Shown here in pieces: positions 11,090 through 23,200 of a stretch of 64,000 nt of DNA (position 1 is the stretch's first letter; the number at the start of each line of letters is the position of its first letter). A program made the position numbers and the translations under genes. The notes under the pieces are model-generated. The model saw only the letters and a list, made by a program, of their open reading frames with translations, had not been told where the DNA came from and searched no databases. The DNA comes from Rotaria sp. Silwood1 (taxonomy: Eukaryota > Rotifera > Eurotatoria > Philodinida > Philodinidae), in assembly GCA_905250075.1 (NCBI GenBank), contig CAJNOP010000059.1, positions 431,608-495,607 of the forward strand. The letters run 5' to 3'.

Positions 11090-11620
11090 TTATGTTATGC
11101 TTTAAATTATTTATCAATTTATGAAGATGTATGTAACTATATAAAAATTTATAATCTTGAGTTGCTTTCAATCAACCGTTAAGGTTTTCTTCAGATGAAT
11201 TTCTTCTGATAAGTATTCATTACCATACAAAAGAAAGCAAATATTTATCTTCAATAAGTCCTATGATACTAAATAGGTAAAATTTCAAAGATCAAATTTA
11301 CTGTGATCTACTGCTGAAAGATGTCACATGACTGGTTTCTTTTTTTCTCGGTTACATGTTGGAAGTTGGCACGGAACCAGAACAGTTCTATATAAAATTA
11401 AATGACAAACTACTATAGACTGACCAACAAAGTAAAAGCAATAATATCAATACTTCTCTTTCATACTGTTCCACAAGACAATATCTTTATAAATAAAAAC
11501 CTAAAGTTAATGTTATTTATGAGTAAAAAGATATTGATTAATATTTAAGTTTATGTCTTATTGTACTTCAAAGATGTTAAAATGCAAATAGTAACTCGTA
11601 AAACCTTGAAAATGATATCA
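11090..11620. other. Intergenic, nothing recognised
   Basis: An AT-rich stretch between the hAT-type MITE and the hAT relic. No supported gene or repeat was seen. Confidence 0.4.
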
Positions 11621-11905
11621 TATCATTAAAACTACTGCTTTCAGAAACCACATGTTCAACTGGTGTTGATGGAGCAAGAACATAACATGATTTTTCTAGC
11701 AAGTTTATTAAGAGATTGAAATGAATTTAGTCTTTTGGAAACTAAGATCACTGATAGCATCGATTTCTTCTGAAACTGATTGTAATGTTGAATTATCAAC
11801 TTTTGCTTTTTGGAATGAATGACTCGAGTGAAAGTTTTTAAATGAATGAGACTAAGATTCGAGTCATGAGTCAGACTTGTCCATCTCTTGTCTGCACTTT
11901 TTGAT
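11620..11905 (-). pseudogene. Relic of hAT transposase C-terminus (dimerisation region) with one terminus
   Basis: On the minus strand the reading SLNKLARKI, then after a frame change VLAPSTPVEHVVSES, matches the hATC dimerisation signature (LxxLARxxLxxPxSSxPVERxFS). Stops and frame changes show decay. At 11880-11895 the plus strand ends in CTTGTCCATCTCTTG, whose complement, CAAGAGATGGACAAG, resembles the termini of the intact MITE at 10854. This suggests an internally deleted autonomous relative. Confidence 0.5.
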
Positions 11906-14095
11906 GTTAATACTGATTGGTGTTTTTATCATAATTTTGCTTTCATAATGTTCTTTTGAATCACAAATATACAACCATTGGTCGATTTTTCTGTCATGTG
12001 AGATTAAAAATAATCCTGAGATTAAACAATGCATCTAAAAATGATCCGCATACTGTTGAATGAGAGATAATGAATAGAAAATACACCCGTTAAAAATAAA
12101 GAAGAGAAACTTGTATTGTTTGTTATTCGTCAAAACTATGAAATAAAACTTCAAATTTGATTGACACGTGATATTTTTCCTTGTATTTTACTTATAGCTC
12201 TTTTTTCTTAGTACTAGAGTTTGAGATATAACTTTGATCATTGATTTAATTCATTGTGATCAACTATCGTCGCGAAAATACCAGCGTCAAAAAAACTCAT
12301 CGTACATGAGAAAAATAAAAAGTAGTGCTAATGTATCACGCGAGATTTTTACCAGAAATGTGTCACGCAAGATTATAACGTGTATTATACTTCACAATTA
12401 AGATCACAGTACATATACTAAATACTAGGTCAGTTTTAGTCTTAGATGTTATGAAAATTACTGTGGCCTGATTTTAAATTATATCTTATATGGAAGTTGT
12501 TTTGTGCAGTTGACATCACATCATGAATAAATAGTATAAACACACACTATTAATTTCATGTAGTTGAGAATTTATGAAAATTTAAGTCTCAAACGTACAC
12601 TGTTGCACGTAAAAAAAATTCTTTCTGCCTATAGTTTCGAGTATTTTGAACGAATTTTGCTAACCTCTTATATTTCAGTAGTTAATCGACGTATATAGGG
12701 ACGAGCCATATTCAGGTATTTTCATGAATTTTGAACGTTTCTCATCTATCTCAAGCAAATTAATAGTGATAATGTGCGACATTGCAATCATTTTCTAGTT
12801 TTCTATAATAGAGTAAAACCACTACTTATCATTTTACAAATCAAAAGCCTTTATTGTCTCGTTGTCTTTTCAAAACGAAGGTATCATATTCCACTACATG
12901 CATATATTTATAGATTATTAGAAAAATTAATTCTTTCTTTTTTTTTTTTAGATACTTCTTTGAACTTAATTAATGATTATGATGTGAGAATTTTCGTTCA
13001 AAAAAACTAATACTCATTTCAAACAAAAAAGAAAATAGGGTTTTTTGATAAATTTTAAGAAAAACAAAGTAGGGAGCTGCAATTTTCACCTTTAGAAAGA
13101 GGCGACATAGAATCACCGAGTCGTATAATACAAGTTTTTTTTGACCTGGTTTTCAATCGATCTTTTTCGAAAATCAATGCATCCTATAAGGTAAATAAAG
13201 TGAATTTTCATTGATCAAGTAAACATCCGAATCTCTAATGAAAGATTTATTACACTAAGAAAGATTCAGATTTTAAGATGTAGTTTTTCAGGTTTTTACT
13301 TACATTAAAAAAAAACCTTTCTCTTGATACTTTTTTAAAATAAATTTGCAAAAAAATAAATTGAGAAAACATCTTAGGTACTCTATATTATATACTTCGA
13401 TGTAACTTCATCTCTTTCAAATGATGAAAGTTGTAGCGATCTCTCTTGTTTCTATCAAAAGTTATTAAAAAAGTATCCACCCACCTTTTCTTCGCCGATG
13501 GGCATTAGTACAGATAAATAATGAAAAAATAAATATGGTTTCAATATACTAGAGGTACATCTACAGATCAGTAACGTCGGAGCACCCACACTTTTTGATG
13601 TGCCCTGCCAATTAGATCAATTAGTGTAGGGAATCTTGTCAAGGTGCAGAAGTGCCATAACAGATCTTATCAATGTAAAATGATACATCAAATATAATCC
13701 AAGATTCTTAAATAAAAACTAGACAATTGCGTTATTATGACAGTTACAATAAATGACAATCATGCTTGTTGTTTTAATTCAAATATATTTGTGTCGAGTA
13801 GTTTTTACTGAAATAACTTCATTTAAAGACATTCATGGTTGTTTACTAGTGTCATCTATAGAAAGAATATTTTCGTCAGTGAAACATCTATATTTGCAAA
13901 CATGTTAAAAATCCTTCGGACTGTTTATACTATTTGTAAAGTAACAATTGTTAACGGTTTCTTTTTAAATTTAAATAAAATCCATAATTATCCACAGTCT
14001 ACATATATCTCACACCCTGTTTACTCACCAACGGTCAACTTCTTTACTCACTCATTCAGTTATTATTTCTTCGTTAAGTGAATAGATTTCTAACA
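11906..14095. other. Intergenic, no gene seen
   Basis: AT-rich sequence without supported ORFs; the reading frames at 12774-13010 and 13839-14081 have no domain or splice context. The final 100-200 bases presumably contain the promoter of the coiled-coil gene. Confidence 0.45.
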
Positions 14096-16140
14096 ATGGA
14101 CAATTCTTCATTGTCACCTCGTAAAAATGAATTCGTTGAAACTATGTTCAAATCACTTAATTCATATACAAGTGAATTACAACAAGGTATGTTTATTTGT
14201 CTTTATTTTATTAGAAAAAAATAAAATAAAATTTTATTTCATTAAAGAATTAGAAATACTCAATCGAAAAGTTGCTGATCAAACTCGAATTGAACAAACT
14301 TATGATAAATGTCACGAACAACGTATGATTCATTTAATGCATTTTTTTTTCGTTTCTTCTTTATTGAATCATATTTTATATTCAGTTCAAGATGATTTGA
14401 TCAAATTACGTGCTACTATTGAAACTAATACTGGTATGATAATCTTTCTTTTTTTTACATTATTCTTTTCTTTCAGTCAAATCTTTCTTTTATCTACCAG
14501 TCAAACGATCAATACTTGATCGTAATATGAGCGAACGCACAACAATGTCTCAATCGTATGATTAGGATTTGAATAAAAAAAAAAAAAAAAAAAACCTTGA
14601 ACATTGCATGCTAGGAGTGTTTTTTTTTCGTTTATGAAAAAAAAAAAAGATTAAACAATTCAATTACAGATTTATTTTCATTGAACTTTAGGTTACATTC
14701 TCAAATTGTCGAAAAACGTCAAGAACAAAATATAATTATTGACAAAGCAAATACAACTAAATATAATCATCATCGAAATATGTTAGAAAAAAATTATTAG
14801 TTATGATTTTGAAAATTTAAATTGGAATTTTTTTTTTTTTAGTGCTAAAATAACTGAACAATGTGCTAATTTAACAATGGCTTTTCGAACGAATTATCAT
14901 GCTTATGTAGGATTGATTTATTTGAAATTTTGTTTTTAGGAAAACAATTATTTCATTTTGTTTAGGCTCGAGCAGATCTTGATGAAATTCGAAAAAAGAC
15001 TGAAACTCGTTTGAAAACAATTTCTGATGAAGGTATTTATTTAAGATGTTGACAGTTCGAAACTTTTTTTAATCATGATTGTATAGAGTTCATTGAATTA
15101 TTTAGAAAAATTTTAGTTTTGATATTTTAAATTAATAAAAATAAATTTTAAGAAAATCCAAAAAGATTATAAAAATTGCAATACACTAAATTTCAATCTT
15201 TATTCATATTTTTCTTTTGATTTGATTCGTCATAAAGATAAGAGAAATATTGTTTGATTATCAAAAAAAGTTGATTTTTTTCCGATAAGATAGCAAAACG
15301 TTATAAACACAGGTTCATATTCAATAATTATCATCATGAAAACTTCAGTTTCCAATGAAACAAATATTATATTTAGAATTTAATTCAAATCGAATATTCA
15401 CTTCCTAGATGCAATACACTGTTATTTTTGAATGTTTCGACCTGTACTTTCCGTGCAGTTGAAGTTTGAAGAATACTATTTGATGTAGAGTTTTGTGCTG
15501 ATTTTGAGTATGAGAGACTAGACTTATAGTGTTTTGCTATCTTAATGAACAAACCGATATTCTTAACAATAAACAATACTTTTCAAAAACCATGGATAAT
15601 TTTTTTTTCTGATCTTTATGACGTATAAAATCAATAAAAAAACTTCGAATATATATTTAAATTTCATGTATTTACACTTTTATACTATTCGAATTTTCCT
15701 TAGTTTAATATGTTAAATTATAAAACTTTCATAGATAACTTGATGTAATCATGAGAAAAATATGTTGCTCAAATTTTGAATTGTCGATATTTTATTTAAA
15801 ATAAAAATTCTAATAATCTAATTTTTTTTCTTTTTTTTTAGTGTCTAATACTGAATTAACTGTTGTTAAGAATAAAGATAAACTTCTTGAATTAAATAAA
15901 AAACTTGATCGAGAAATAATTCATTTTAATTATTTAAAAGAATCAATTGAAATAATTGCGTATGAAAAAAAAATTTTTCTAGAAGAACTTTTTAAATTAT
16001 AAAATTTTCTATAATATAGAAAAAAACTTCAAATAGATTATGAAGATATAATTAATTTTGATAATCTTGAAAAACAATTAACTGTTATACAAACATCAAT
16101 CAATGAATTAGAAGCTTGGCATATTCGAACAAGTAATTAA
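14096..16140 (+). CDS. Coiled-coil protein of unknown family, nine exons
   Basis: Predicted exons are 14096-14186, 14248-14322, 14386-14433, 14501-14555, 14692-14799, 14843-14906, 14966-15032, 15842-15959 and 16020-16140. The frame stays open to TAA. The product is about 248 aa, charged and largely helical: long heptad-like stretches include ELEILNRKVADQTRIEQ, LDEIRKKTETRLKTISDE and KDKLLELNKKLDREI. There is no signal peptide, membrane segment or catalytic motif. It may be a structural cytoskeletal, centrosomal, ciliary or kinetochore component, but the sequence alone does not decide. Exon 4 has two in-frame acceptors 24 bases apart (after 14476 or 14500), so two isoforms are possible. The EF-hand gene starts only 200 bases downstream. 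Confidence 0.65.
15219..15645. repeat. Inverted-repeat element inside coiled-coil gene intron 7
   Basis: Sequences around 15219-15310 and 15530-15645 are imperfect reverse complements. They share GTCATAAAGAT near the outer end and AAGATAGCAAAAC near the inner end. The segment occupies more than half of the 809-base intron, far longer than the gene's other introns, so the intron was probably enlarged by a fold-back transposon. No target duplication was identified. Confidence 0.45.
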
Positions 16141-16341
16141 GAATAAAACTTAACATATTTTATTTTACAAAAAAAAAACTTTTTTTTTTTTCTAGATTAT
16201 CCATCACATGAATAATAATCATATTTTTCTTTTATTGTTTATAAATAAAAAAAACTTAGATTTAGATAAATAAATAGGACATTTCTCATGTTTTGTTTTT
16301 TTCTATTTTTGATTTGAACAAAAAAAAAAAACACAAAAATC

Positions 16342-16914
16342 ATGGCTCATACTTCGGATGAAATGCGACAATATCGTGAAGCATTTTCATTATTTGATAA
16401 AGATCATGATGATATAATAGCACCACAAGAACTTGGTATTTACAAGAAAAAAAACATAACACTCTATTTAAAAGAATAATTTTCTTTTTAATCAACATTC
16501 GAATTTAGGTATTGTTCTTCGCTCATGTGGTTTATCACCATCGGAAGCTGATTTACAAAAAATTCAACAACAAGTTGGTAGAAAAATTGATTTCGATACA
16601 TTTGTACGAGTAGCACAAACATTTAAAGCAAATAATCGTGAAACAGAAGATGATATACGTGAAGCATTTCGTGTTTTTGATAAAGATGGAACTGGTTATG
16701 TTAGTGTTGCTGAACTTAAACATGCAATGATATCATTAGGTGAAAGACTTTCAGAAGAAGAAGTTGATGAATTAATACGTGAAGCTGATATTGATGCTGA
16801 TGGACGGTAAATAATTTTTCAAAAAAATTTTTTTTTATATTGACGTTTATTTGTTTCTTTTCTAGTTGCAATTGTGAAGATCTTGTACGAATTTTAACAA
16901 ATAAACAACGTTGA
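16342..16914 (+). CDS. Calmodulin-like EF-hand protein
   Basis: Exons 16342-16435, 16509-16806 and 16866-16914 encode 146 aa, close to the usual 149 of calmodulin. EF-hand 1 has a loop at residues 19-30 ([12 protein letters not shown]). EF-hand 2 is degenerate, with no acidic loop around [11 protein letters not shown]-hand 3 is canonical at 89-100 ([12 protein letters not shown]), and EF-hand 4 at 125-136 ends in Asp rather than Glu. The C-lobe [19 protein letters not shown] closely follows calmodulin. A cytosolic calcium sensor is expected from the family. The lost site 2 and extra cysteines (RCNCED) separate it from conventional calmodulin, so it is a divergent paralogue. It lies between a coiled-coil gene and an Ldh2 gene on the same strand. 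Confidence 0.9.
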
Positions 16915-17204
16915 AACGTGTTTTTTTTTTCAAATATTAAGAATGAACAGAAATCGATACATTCCATTTAATCGCTTTGTTTTTTTTTGTTGTTGTCATC
17001 TTTATAATTCGTATGCATTCCTTTTTTTTTGCTTTTTATGTTTTATTAACATTGACTATAATTCTATATGGTTCTTTTAAACTTATATATTTGTTGCTAT
17101 TTATTCACTTTCAATGATAAAAAAATGAATATATCCTTTTTTCCCATTCCGTTATATAATTCTTTATTTGATTTACAGATGATAATTGTACATTAAGGAA
17201 AAGA

Positions 17205-20004
17205 ATGTTATCGAAAAATTTCTTCCGGTGAGTTTAGTTACATTTTCTTAGTTGAATATAATTAAAAGTTATTTTAATAGATTTACTAATATTTCATGTA
17301 ATAGAAAATATCAACAAATATTTTCTTGTCATGTTAGTACGGTATGTGAGAAGAATAAAAAATTAATAATGATTGTATTATTATTTTGTAATGATAGACA
17401 TCGAAAGTAAATGGCAATACCAATGATCTTAAAACTGAACAAAAAGAAAAGGTTATTTCAAAAGATGAACTTTTTTCATTTATTGTTCGATGTATGATGA
17501 AAGTTGGTACACGTCCATCACATGCAGAAGTATTGGCAGATAATTTATCTATGGCTGATTATCGTGGTAAATAATAAAGATATTTATTATTAAAACTAGA
17601 TTTCGTAAGGATTGTTATTTTTGCTTGTATGATAAAATAAAATATAGTAATATGTATCAATAATGAAATAAAGTTAAATTTTTTTCTATTTGACAAAAAA
17701 AGATGCTCTTAGAAACGTCTAATTATGGCGAACAATTTTTTTCAGCCATCAAATCAATGGAGATTGTTCTCTTTCGTCTGGGACATGTATTATATTTGAG
17801 GTGTCAACATGTCTATGACGTAACTAGTTTAAAAAGAGAACGAATGATCTTGACTTTTATCTATCTACACAGTCTCAATTATTTCTCGACATATGACGTG
17901 TCAAAAAGTTTCATATGCATTGTATCTAAACTTTATATGATGCACCTTTGTTGACATTATCGTTGATATGCCACGGTATTCATAAGCACCAATGATTTAC
18001 TAGTGATAGCGCTTACGACTTTCGATAACAGCTATAAACATTTGCAAGGAGCGTTTTTTTTCCAAACTTGAATCAGTTACTAAAAAGAATTCAAATGAAT
18101 CGAGAAGAAAATAGTTTTAATATATACTACGATATAAAAAAATGTTGCTAGACCAACTATAATAAAAATTTGTCTCATCATGAGGGTCGATTGGGGCTTT
18201 GTTGTTATTCTAGGCGTCTCAGACGCAAATACACTACATTAAATCCTTTCAAAAAAGAGTCGGTAGTTGATTGTCAATAGTTATCACATGAGATCTTTTT
18301 CATTTAACAATATTCTATTCTGTTTTCTGAAGTTGAATAACTTTTGTTGGAGAAAAATTCCTTCGTAATTTTTAATTTCATGATGAAATAACAGAATAAA
18401 AAAACGAAAATCAATGACTTTATGTGTATATCTGTAGATAAAATCAAGAGAGAATTATGGTCAGCATAAATATCTATGAAACAAGAAAATTGTCATTCAT
18501 GTCTTTGTCTTCATCTTTGTAAATATATACAGTAATGTCAATGTTTCTAACTTTTACTAATTTATTAATGAGCATGTTTCTGTGAGAGTTAATGTCATTG
18601 TCTGAATTTTAAATTCTATTTGAAAACAATTCTATTGACTAGTTTGTATTAATTAGGTCACTATAGTCATGGGCTTAATCGACTCGATATGTATGTTAAT
18701 GACATCAGAAATGGAACAACAGCAAAAGATGGTGTGACTTTTTCTTTTATAAACATATAGTTTTCATTAACTATCAATTGTTCAATAGGAAATCCAATAA
18801 TTCTTAAAGAATCACCTGGAACAGCATTAGTCGATGGACAAAATTTATTAGGACCCTATGTTGGCAAATATTGTATGAATGTTGCAATGGAGAAAGCAAA
18901 AAAAATGGGTATTGGATTAGTTGCTGTTCGTCGTTCAAATCATTTTGGTATTGCCGGTTATTATTCATTAAAAGCTGTTGATAAAGATCTTATTGGTTGG
19001 GCAGTATGTATTTCATTTATTTGTTGATATATATATATATAAATGTATCCTTTAAGTTTACTAATACAAGTCCACTCGTTGTACCAACACGTTCAAAATC
19101 ACAATCATTAGGTCAGATTTTGTTTTTCTTAATGAAAAGAAGTTCATAAATATGTATATATATATATATTTTGTTTGTAGGAACGAATCCAATGTAATAA
19201 TGAATTTAGTATTAATGACTAATTGTAATGGTTTAATTTTTGTTTAACAGAGCATTTGCAGCACCTGCTGAAGATGGTGATAGTTTTGTACTTGATATGG
19301 CTACATCAACTGTCGCGTTAGGCAAAGTTGAAATAAGTCAAAGACGAGGTGAGGAAATTCCAAACACATGGGGTGTTAATGCACAGGGTTCGTAATAAAT
19401 AATTTCACTTGCTAAGGTTTTTTTCTCTTTTTTTTTAAGGCATTCCAGTTACAAAACCACAAGAAGTACGAGGTTTATTAGCTTTAGGTGGTCCTGAAGA
19501 ATCATCTGGTTACAAAGGTTATGGTTTAGCAATGATGGTTGAAATTCTATGTGGTATTTTATCAGGTAGATAATGTAATTGTATTGATTGATGATAATAT
19601 GTAATTTGGTTTTTTGACATTTGTTGATAGGTAGTCATTTCGGCCCATGGATTCGTTCATGGAAAACAAGTACAACTGAAGCTAATTTGGGACAATGTTT
19701 TATTGCTATTGATCCAAATGCATTTGAAGAGGAGTTTGAAGGTCGTTTACAGAAATTAATTAATTATTGTCGAGCATTACCACCTTCAGGTGAATGATTA
19801 GTAATTTCTATTTCAAAATTATTTATTTTTTTTGATTTGATTTATTCAGAATCTGGTAAACCAGTTCTTATTGCGGGTGATCCTGAACGAGCCCATATGG
19901 CAAAATGTGACAAACTCGGTGGTATTCCATATCCTGTATCACAAATTAGTTTCATACATGATTTAGCACGCACATTAAAAGTCGATATACCTAACATTGA
20001 ATAA
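17205..20004 (+). CDS. Ldh2-family NAD(P)-dependent malate/L-lactate dehydrogenase-like oxidoreductase
   Basis: Eleven exons: 17205-17227, 17305-17341, 17398-17566, 18657-18731, 18789-19003, 19057-19111, 19181-19193, 19251-19387, 19440-19565, 19631-19789 and 19850-20004. They give 387 aa. Family marks include MADYRGHYSHGLNRLDMYV near the N-terminus, RRSNHFGIAGYYS, the TNPIAFAAP turn, LDMATSTVALGK and GYKGYGLAMMVEILCG. This fold is distinct from classical LDH/MDH and reduces or oxidises 2-hydroxy acids with NAD(P). The first 20 residues (MLSKNFFRKYQQIF) are basic and lack acidic residues, compatible with a mitochondrial presequence. Exon 7 is only 13 nt, and intron 8 uses a GTTCGT donor. Intron 3 is 1.09 kb. 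The substrate cannot be told from sequence. Confidence 0.92.
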
Positions 20005-20290
20005 AGTATTCTTCATTTGTTTTCTTTTTACATGAACCGATTATCTATTTTGCAATCAAATCTTAAATATAGTAGGTTTGGATTAACTACGTAAATTCAT
20101 TTGCAAAATATAACTGTTTTTTTAAGTATCTTCTATGTTATTGTTCTCTTTTGTATAAGAAAAAAAGAAAAAAAAAATTATTTAATAAAACACTTGATTT
20201 TTCTTTATAATAAAACAACAATATGTACTCTTATATATAGATCATTGATAAAAAATAAATAATTAAATAATTAAAAATTTAGAATAGAAT

Positions 20291-23200
20291 ATGTCATCTC
20301 GTCGATTATCTCGTACTCAAAATGTAATTCCCAAACATTATGATGTTCATTTAACAACTGATCTTGATTCTGGTCAATTTTGTGGTTCAGTTAAAATAGA
20401 TTTAATTGTAAAACAACATGATCAAACATGTATAAAACTTGATGCATCTCATTTAATAATTGATTTATCATCTATTTCATTAATATTAATATCATCATCA
20501 ACAAAACTTAAATGTACTTTTGAATCAAATGATTTAAATGAAATTCTTGAAATACGTCTTTTAAATGAACAAACATTTTCTTTGGATATTCCATATCGTT
20601 TAATTATAAATTCATTTTCTGGTCATATCACAACACAAAATCAAATTGGTTTTTATCGTTCAACTGTTGATATATTATCATATGATGATAATAATTCAAA
20701 TGAAATGTGTACTATAAAAAAACATTATGGTATAACACAAATGTCTCCAACACATTGTCGTCGTGTATTTCCATGTTTTGATGAACCATCATTACGTGCT
20801 ACATTTGATTTAACACTTGATATACCACGAAATATGCAAGCATTATCAAATATGCCACAACTTTATTCACAAGATAATTTATTAAATAGTGGAACAAAAC
20901 GTATACGTTTTCAACGAACACCATCAATGCCAACATTTCTTCTATGTTTTGTTATTGGTGAATTTGATATGATTAAAGCTGAACCTGTAGAACGATTGAA
21001 CAAAGATAATGGGTAAATTAAAAAAAAAAAAACAAGATTTATTCAAAGATTAGAAATTTTTTTTTTCTTTTGTTTATTTCTAGATTATCTCCAATCGAAC
21101 TAACAGCATATACATTACCTGGTAGAAAACATGAAGCTACATTTGCATTAAATTGTGCTCACAAAGCTTTACATTATTATGCTGATTTGTTTCAAATTGA
21201 TTATCCTATGTCAAAACTTGATCTTGTTGCTGTGCCCGATCTTTTTTATCCAGCTATGGAAGATTGGGCACTTATTCTTTTTAAGGTTTGATTATTAGAG
21301 AATCAAAATTCAGATAGTTCAAATCAATTTTTCTTTGTCGTGAGATTAATAATGATGTGAATTTTATTGAATATGAATTATATAGAAGTCTATCATTATA
21401 TTTTAAGGATTCGTTTTTTGTTTTATATGTAAAGTGAGTGACTAAATTACCGTTTCTCCCTTGTCCAACAATAGATACTAGGATTTCGAAATTTTACTTC
21501 GATTTTTCTTCTTACCACAAGTTGAAAAAATGTGAAGAGAAACTATCAAAAACGTTGAACCATTGAAGTCTTCCAACTGATAAACTGCTTTTCGGTTGAG
21601 ACTATGTGTATTACATAGAATCGAATGAATTCTGAGTAACTTGAAAAGAGTTCGTGCTCGAAGATTATTGCTGTGAAAATATCGCTGTTTTGTGGTAATT
21701 TTTGAATGAATACTGGAAACTCGCTCAAGAACATGAGGAAAACTAGTTTTTTAATTTCACTTTGAAATTTTGCACACACACACACAGTCCTTAACAAGAA
21801 TAGTTTCTCATGAATGTTTCAGACTGTTTTTATTTCAGAATAAAAGCAAATCAAAAGACTTGAGATTTTCACAATAAACTACTCTTGTTAAAATCTATCT
21901 CTGTACAAAGTTCCAAGTCAAAATACAAAAATTAGTTTATCTGATTGATAGGAATAATCATTAAAAAGCTACCGTAAATTTGCTGTATACATGTAGCAAT
22001 ATGCTAAGGACCTAAACTTATATCAAGATATTCAAAACTTATTTGGGTCTATATGATACCATAGCCCTCATTCCAAAGTGATTAATCAGCTGAAAGACTT
22101 CTCTTGTCAGCATTGGCTTATATCTCTATATGGAAAAATTATTATCTAATATAGCCAAAAGAATCGTTTTATCAGTGTAAAAAAATTCGTGTTTATATTT
22201 GTTTATCGTTTTCTTTAGGAAGAAGAAATGTTAATAAATGAAGATCATGCTGTTAGTATACAATATCGAAATGTATGTCAATCAGTAACACATGAAATAG
22301 CTCATCAATGGTTTGGTAATTTAGTAAGCATTCATTGGTGGAATGATGTATATGTTGTTGAAGGTTTATTTTTAATTTAATTTAATTTATTTTACTTTTT
22401 TTAATTAAATTAATTTTAATTTAATTAGGTTTTGCAAAATGGTTTGAATATTTAGCAACAGATTATATTGTTCCGGAATATAATGTATTTTCAGAATTTT
22501 TTTCTACACAATTTGTACGATATTTTGATTATTGTATTAATATTCTTCATAATGAAGCAGATGATATTGATGAAAAAGATTTTTCATTTGAGGGTTTTAT
22601 TTATTCGAAAGGTTCATGTTTAATGCGTATGTTACATTTATTTGTTGGACAAGATTATTTTCTTGATTCAATTCGACTTTATTTACAACGATATTCATAT
22701 CGTACGGCAACTGCAATTGATTTTTGGACATGTGTTGAAGAAATCACGAAATTACCAATAAGTAAGAAGATTTGTATTCATGTTTTCTTTTTTTTTTTTG
22801 TTGTTTTTATTGATTACTTTTCTTTCTTCTCTTTTTATTATCTAGAAAAGTTAGTTCATAGTTGGTGTACAAAAAAAAGTTATCCTGTTGTACAAGTTAA
22901 AATGATTGGATATGATGAAACAACAGGTAAAAACGAAAGAAGAACTGAACTTCTTTTTTGTTGTATATAAGGGTACCGTTAAAAAAGTTCGTAAGTCTGC
23001 CACGCTTTTAAGTTTTATTTTCAATAGGTTGAAAATATATCGGATGAAATTCTGCGCATTTCTGTGTATTTATTATTATTTTTTGTTGAATGCAAAAAGG
23101 GAAAATTGCGATAGTTAAAGTCTTAGAAATCCTATCAATTTTGGTCGTTTTTGATAATAACTATGATAATCATAAGTTTTTCTTTTGTAAACTCAATATA

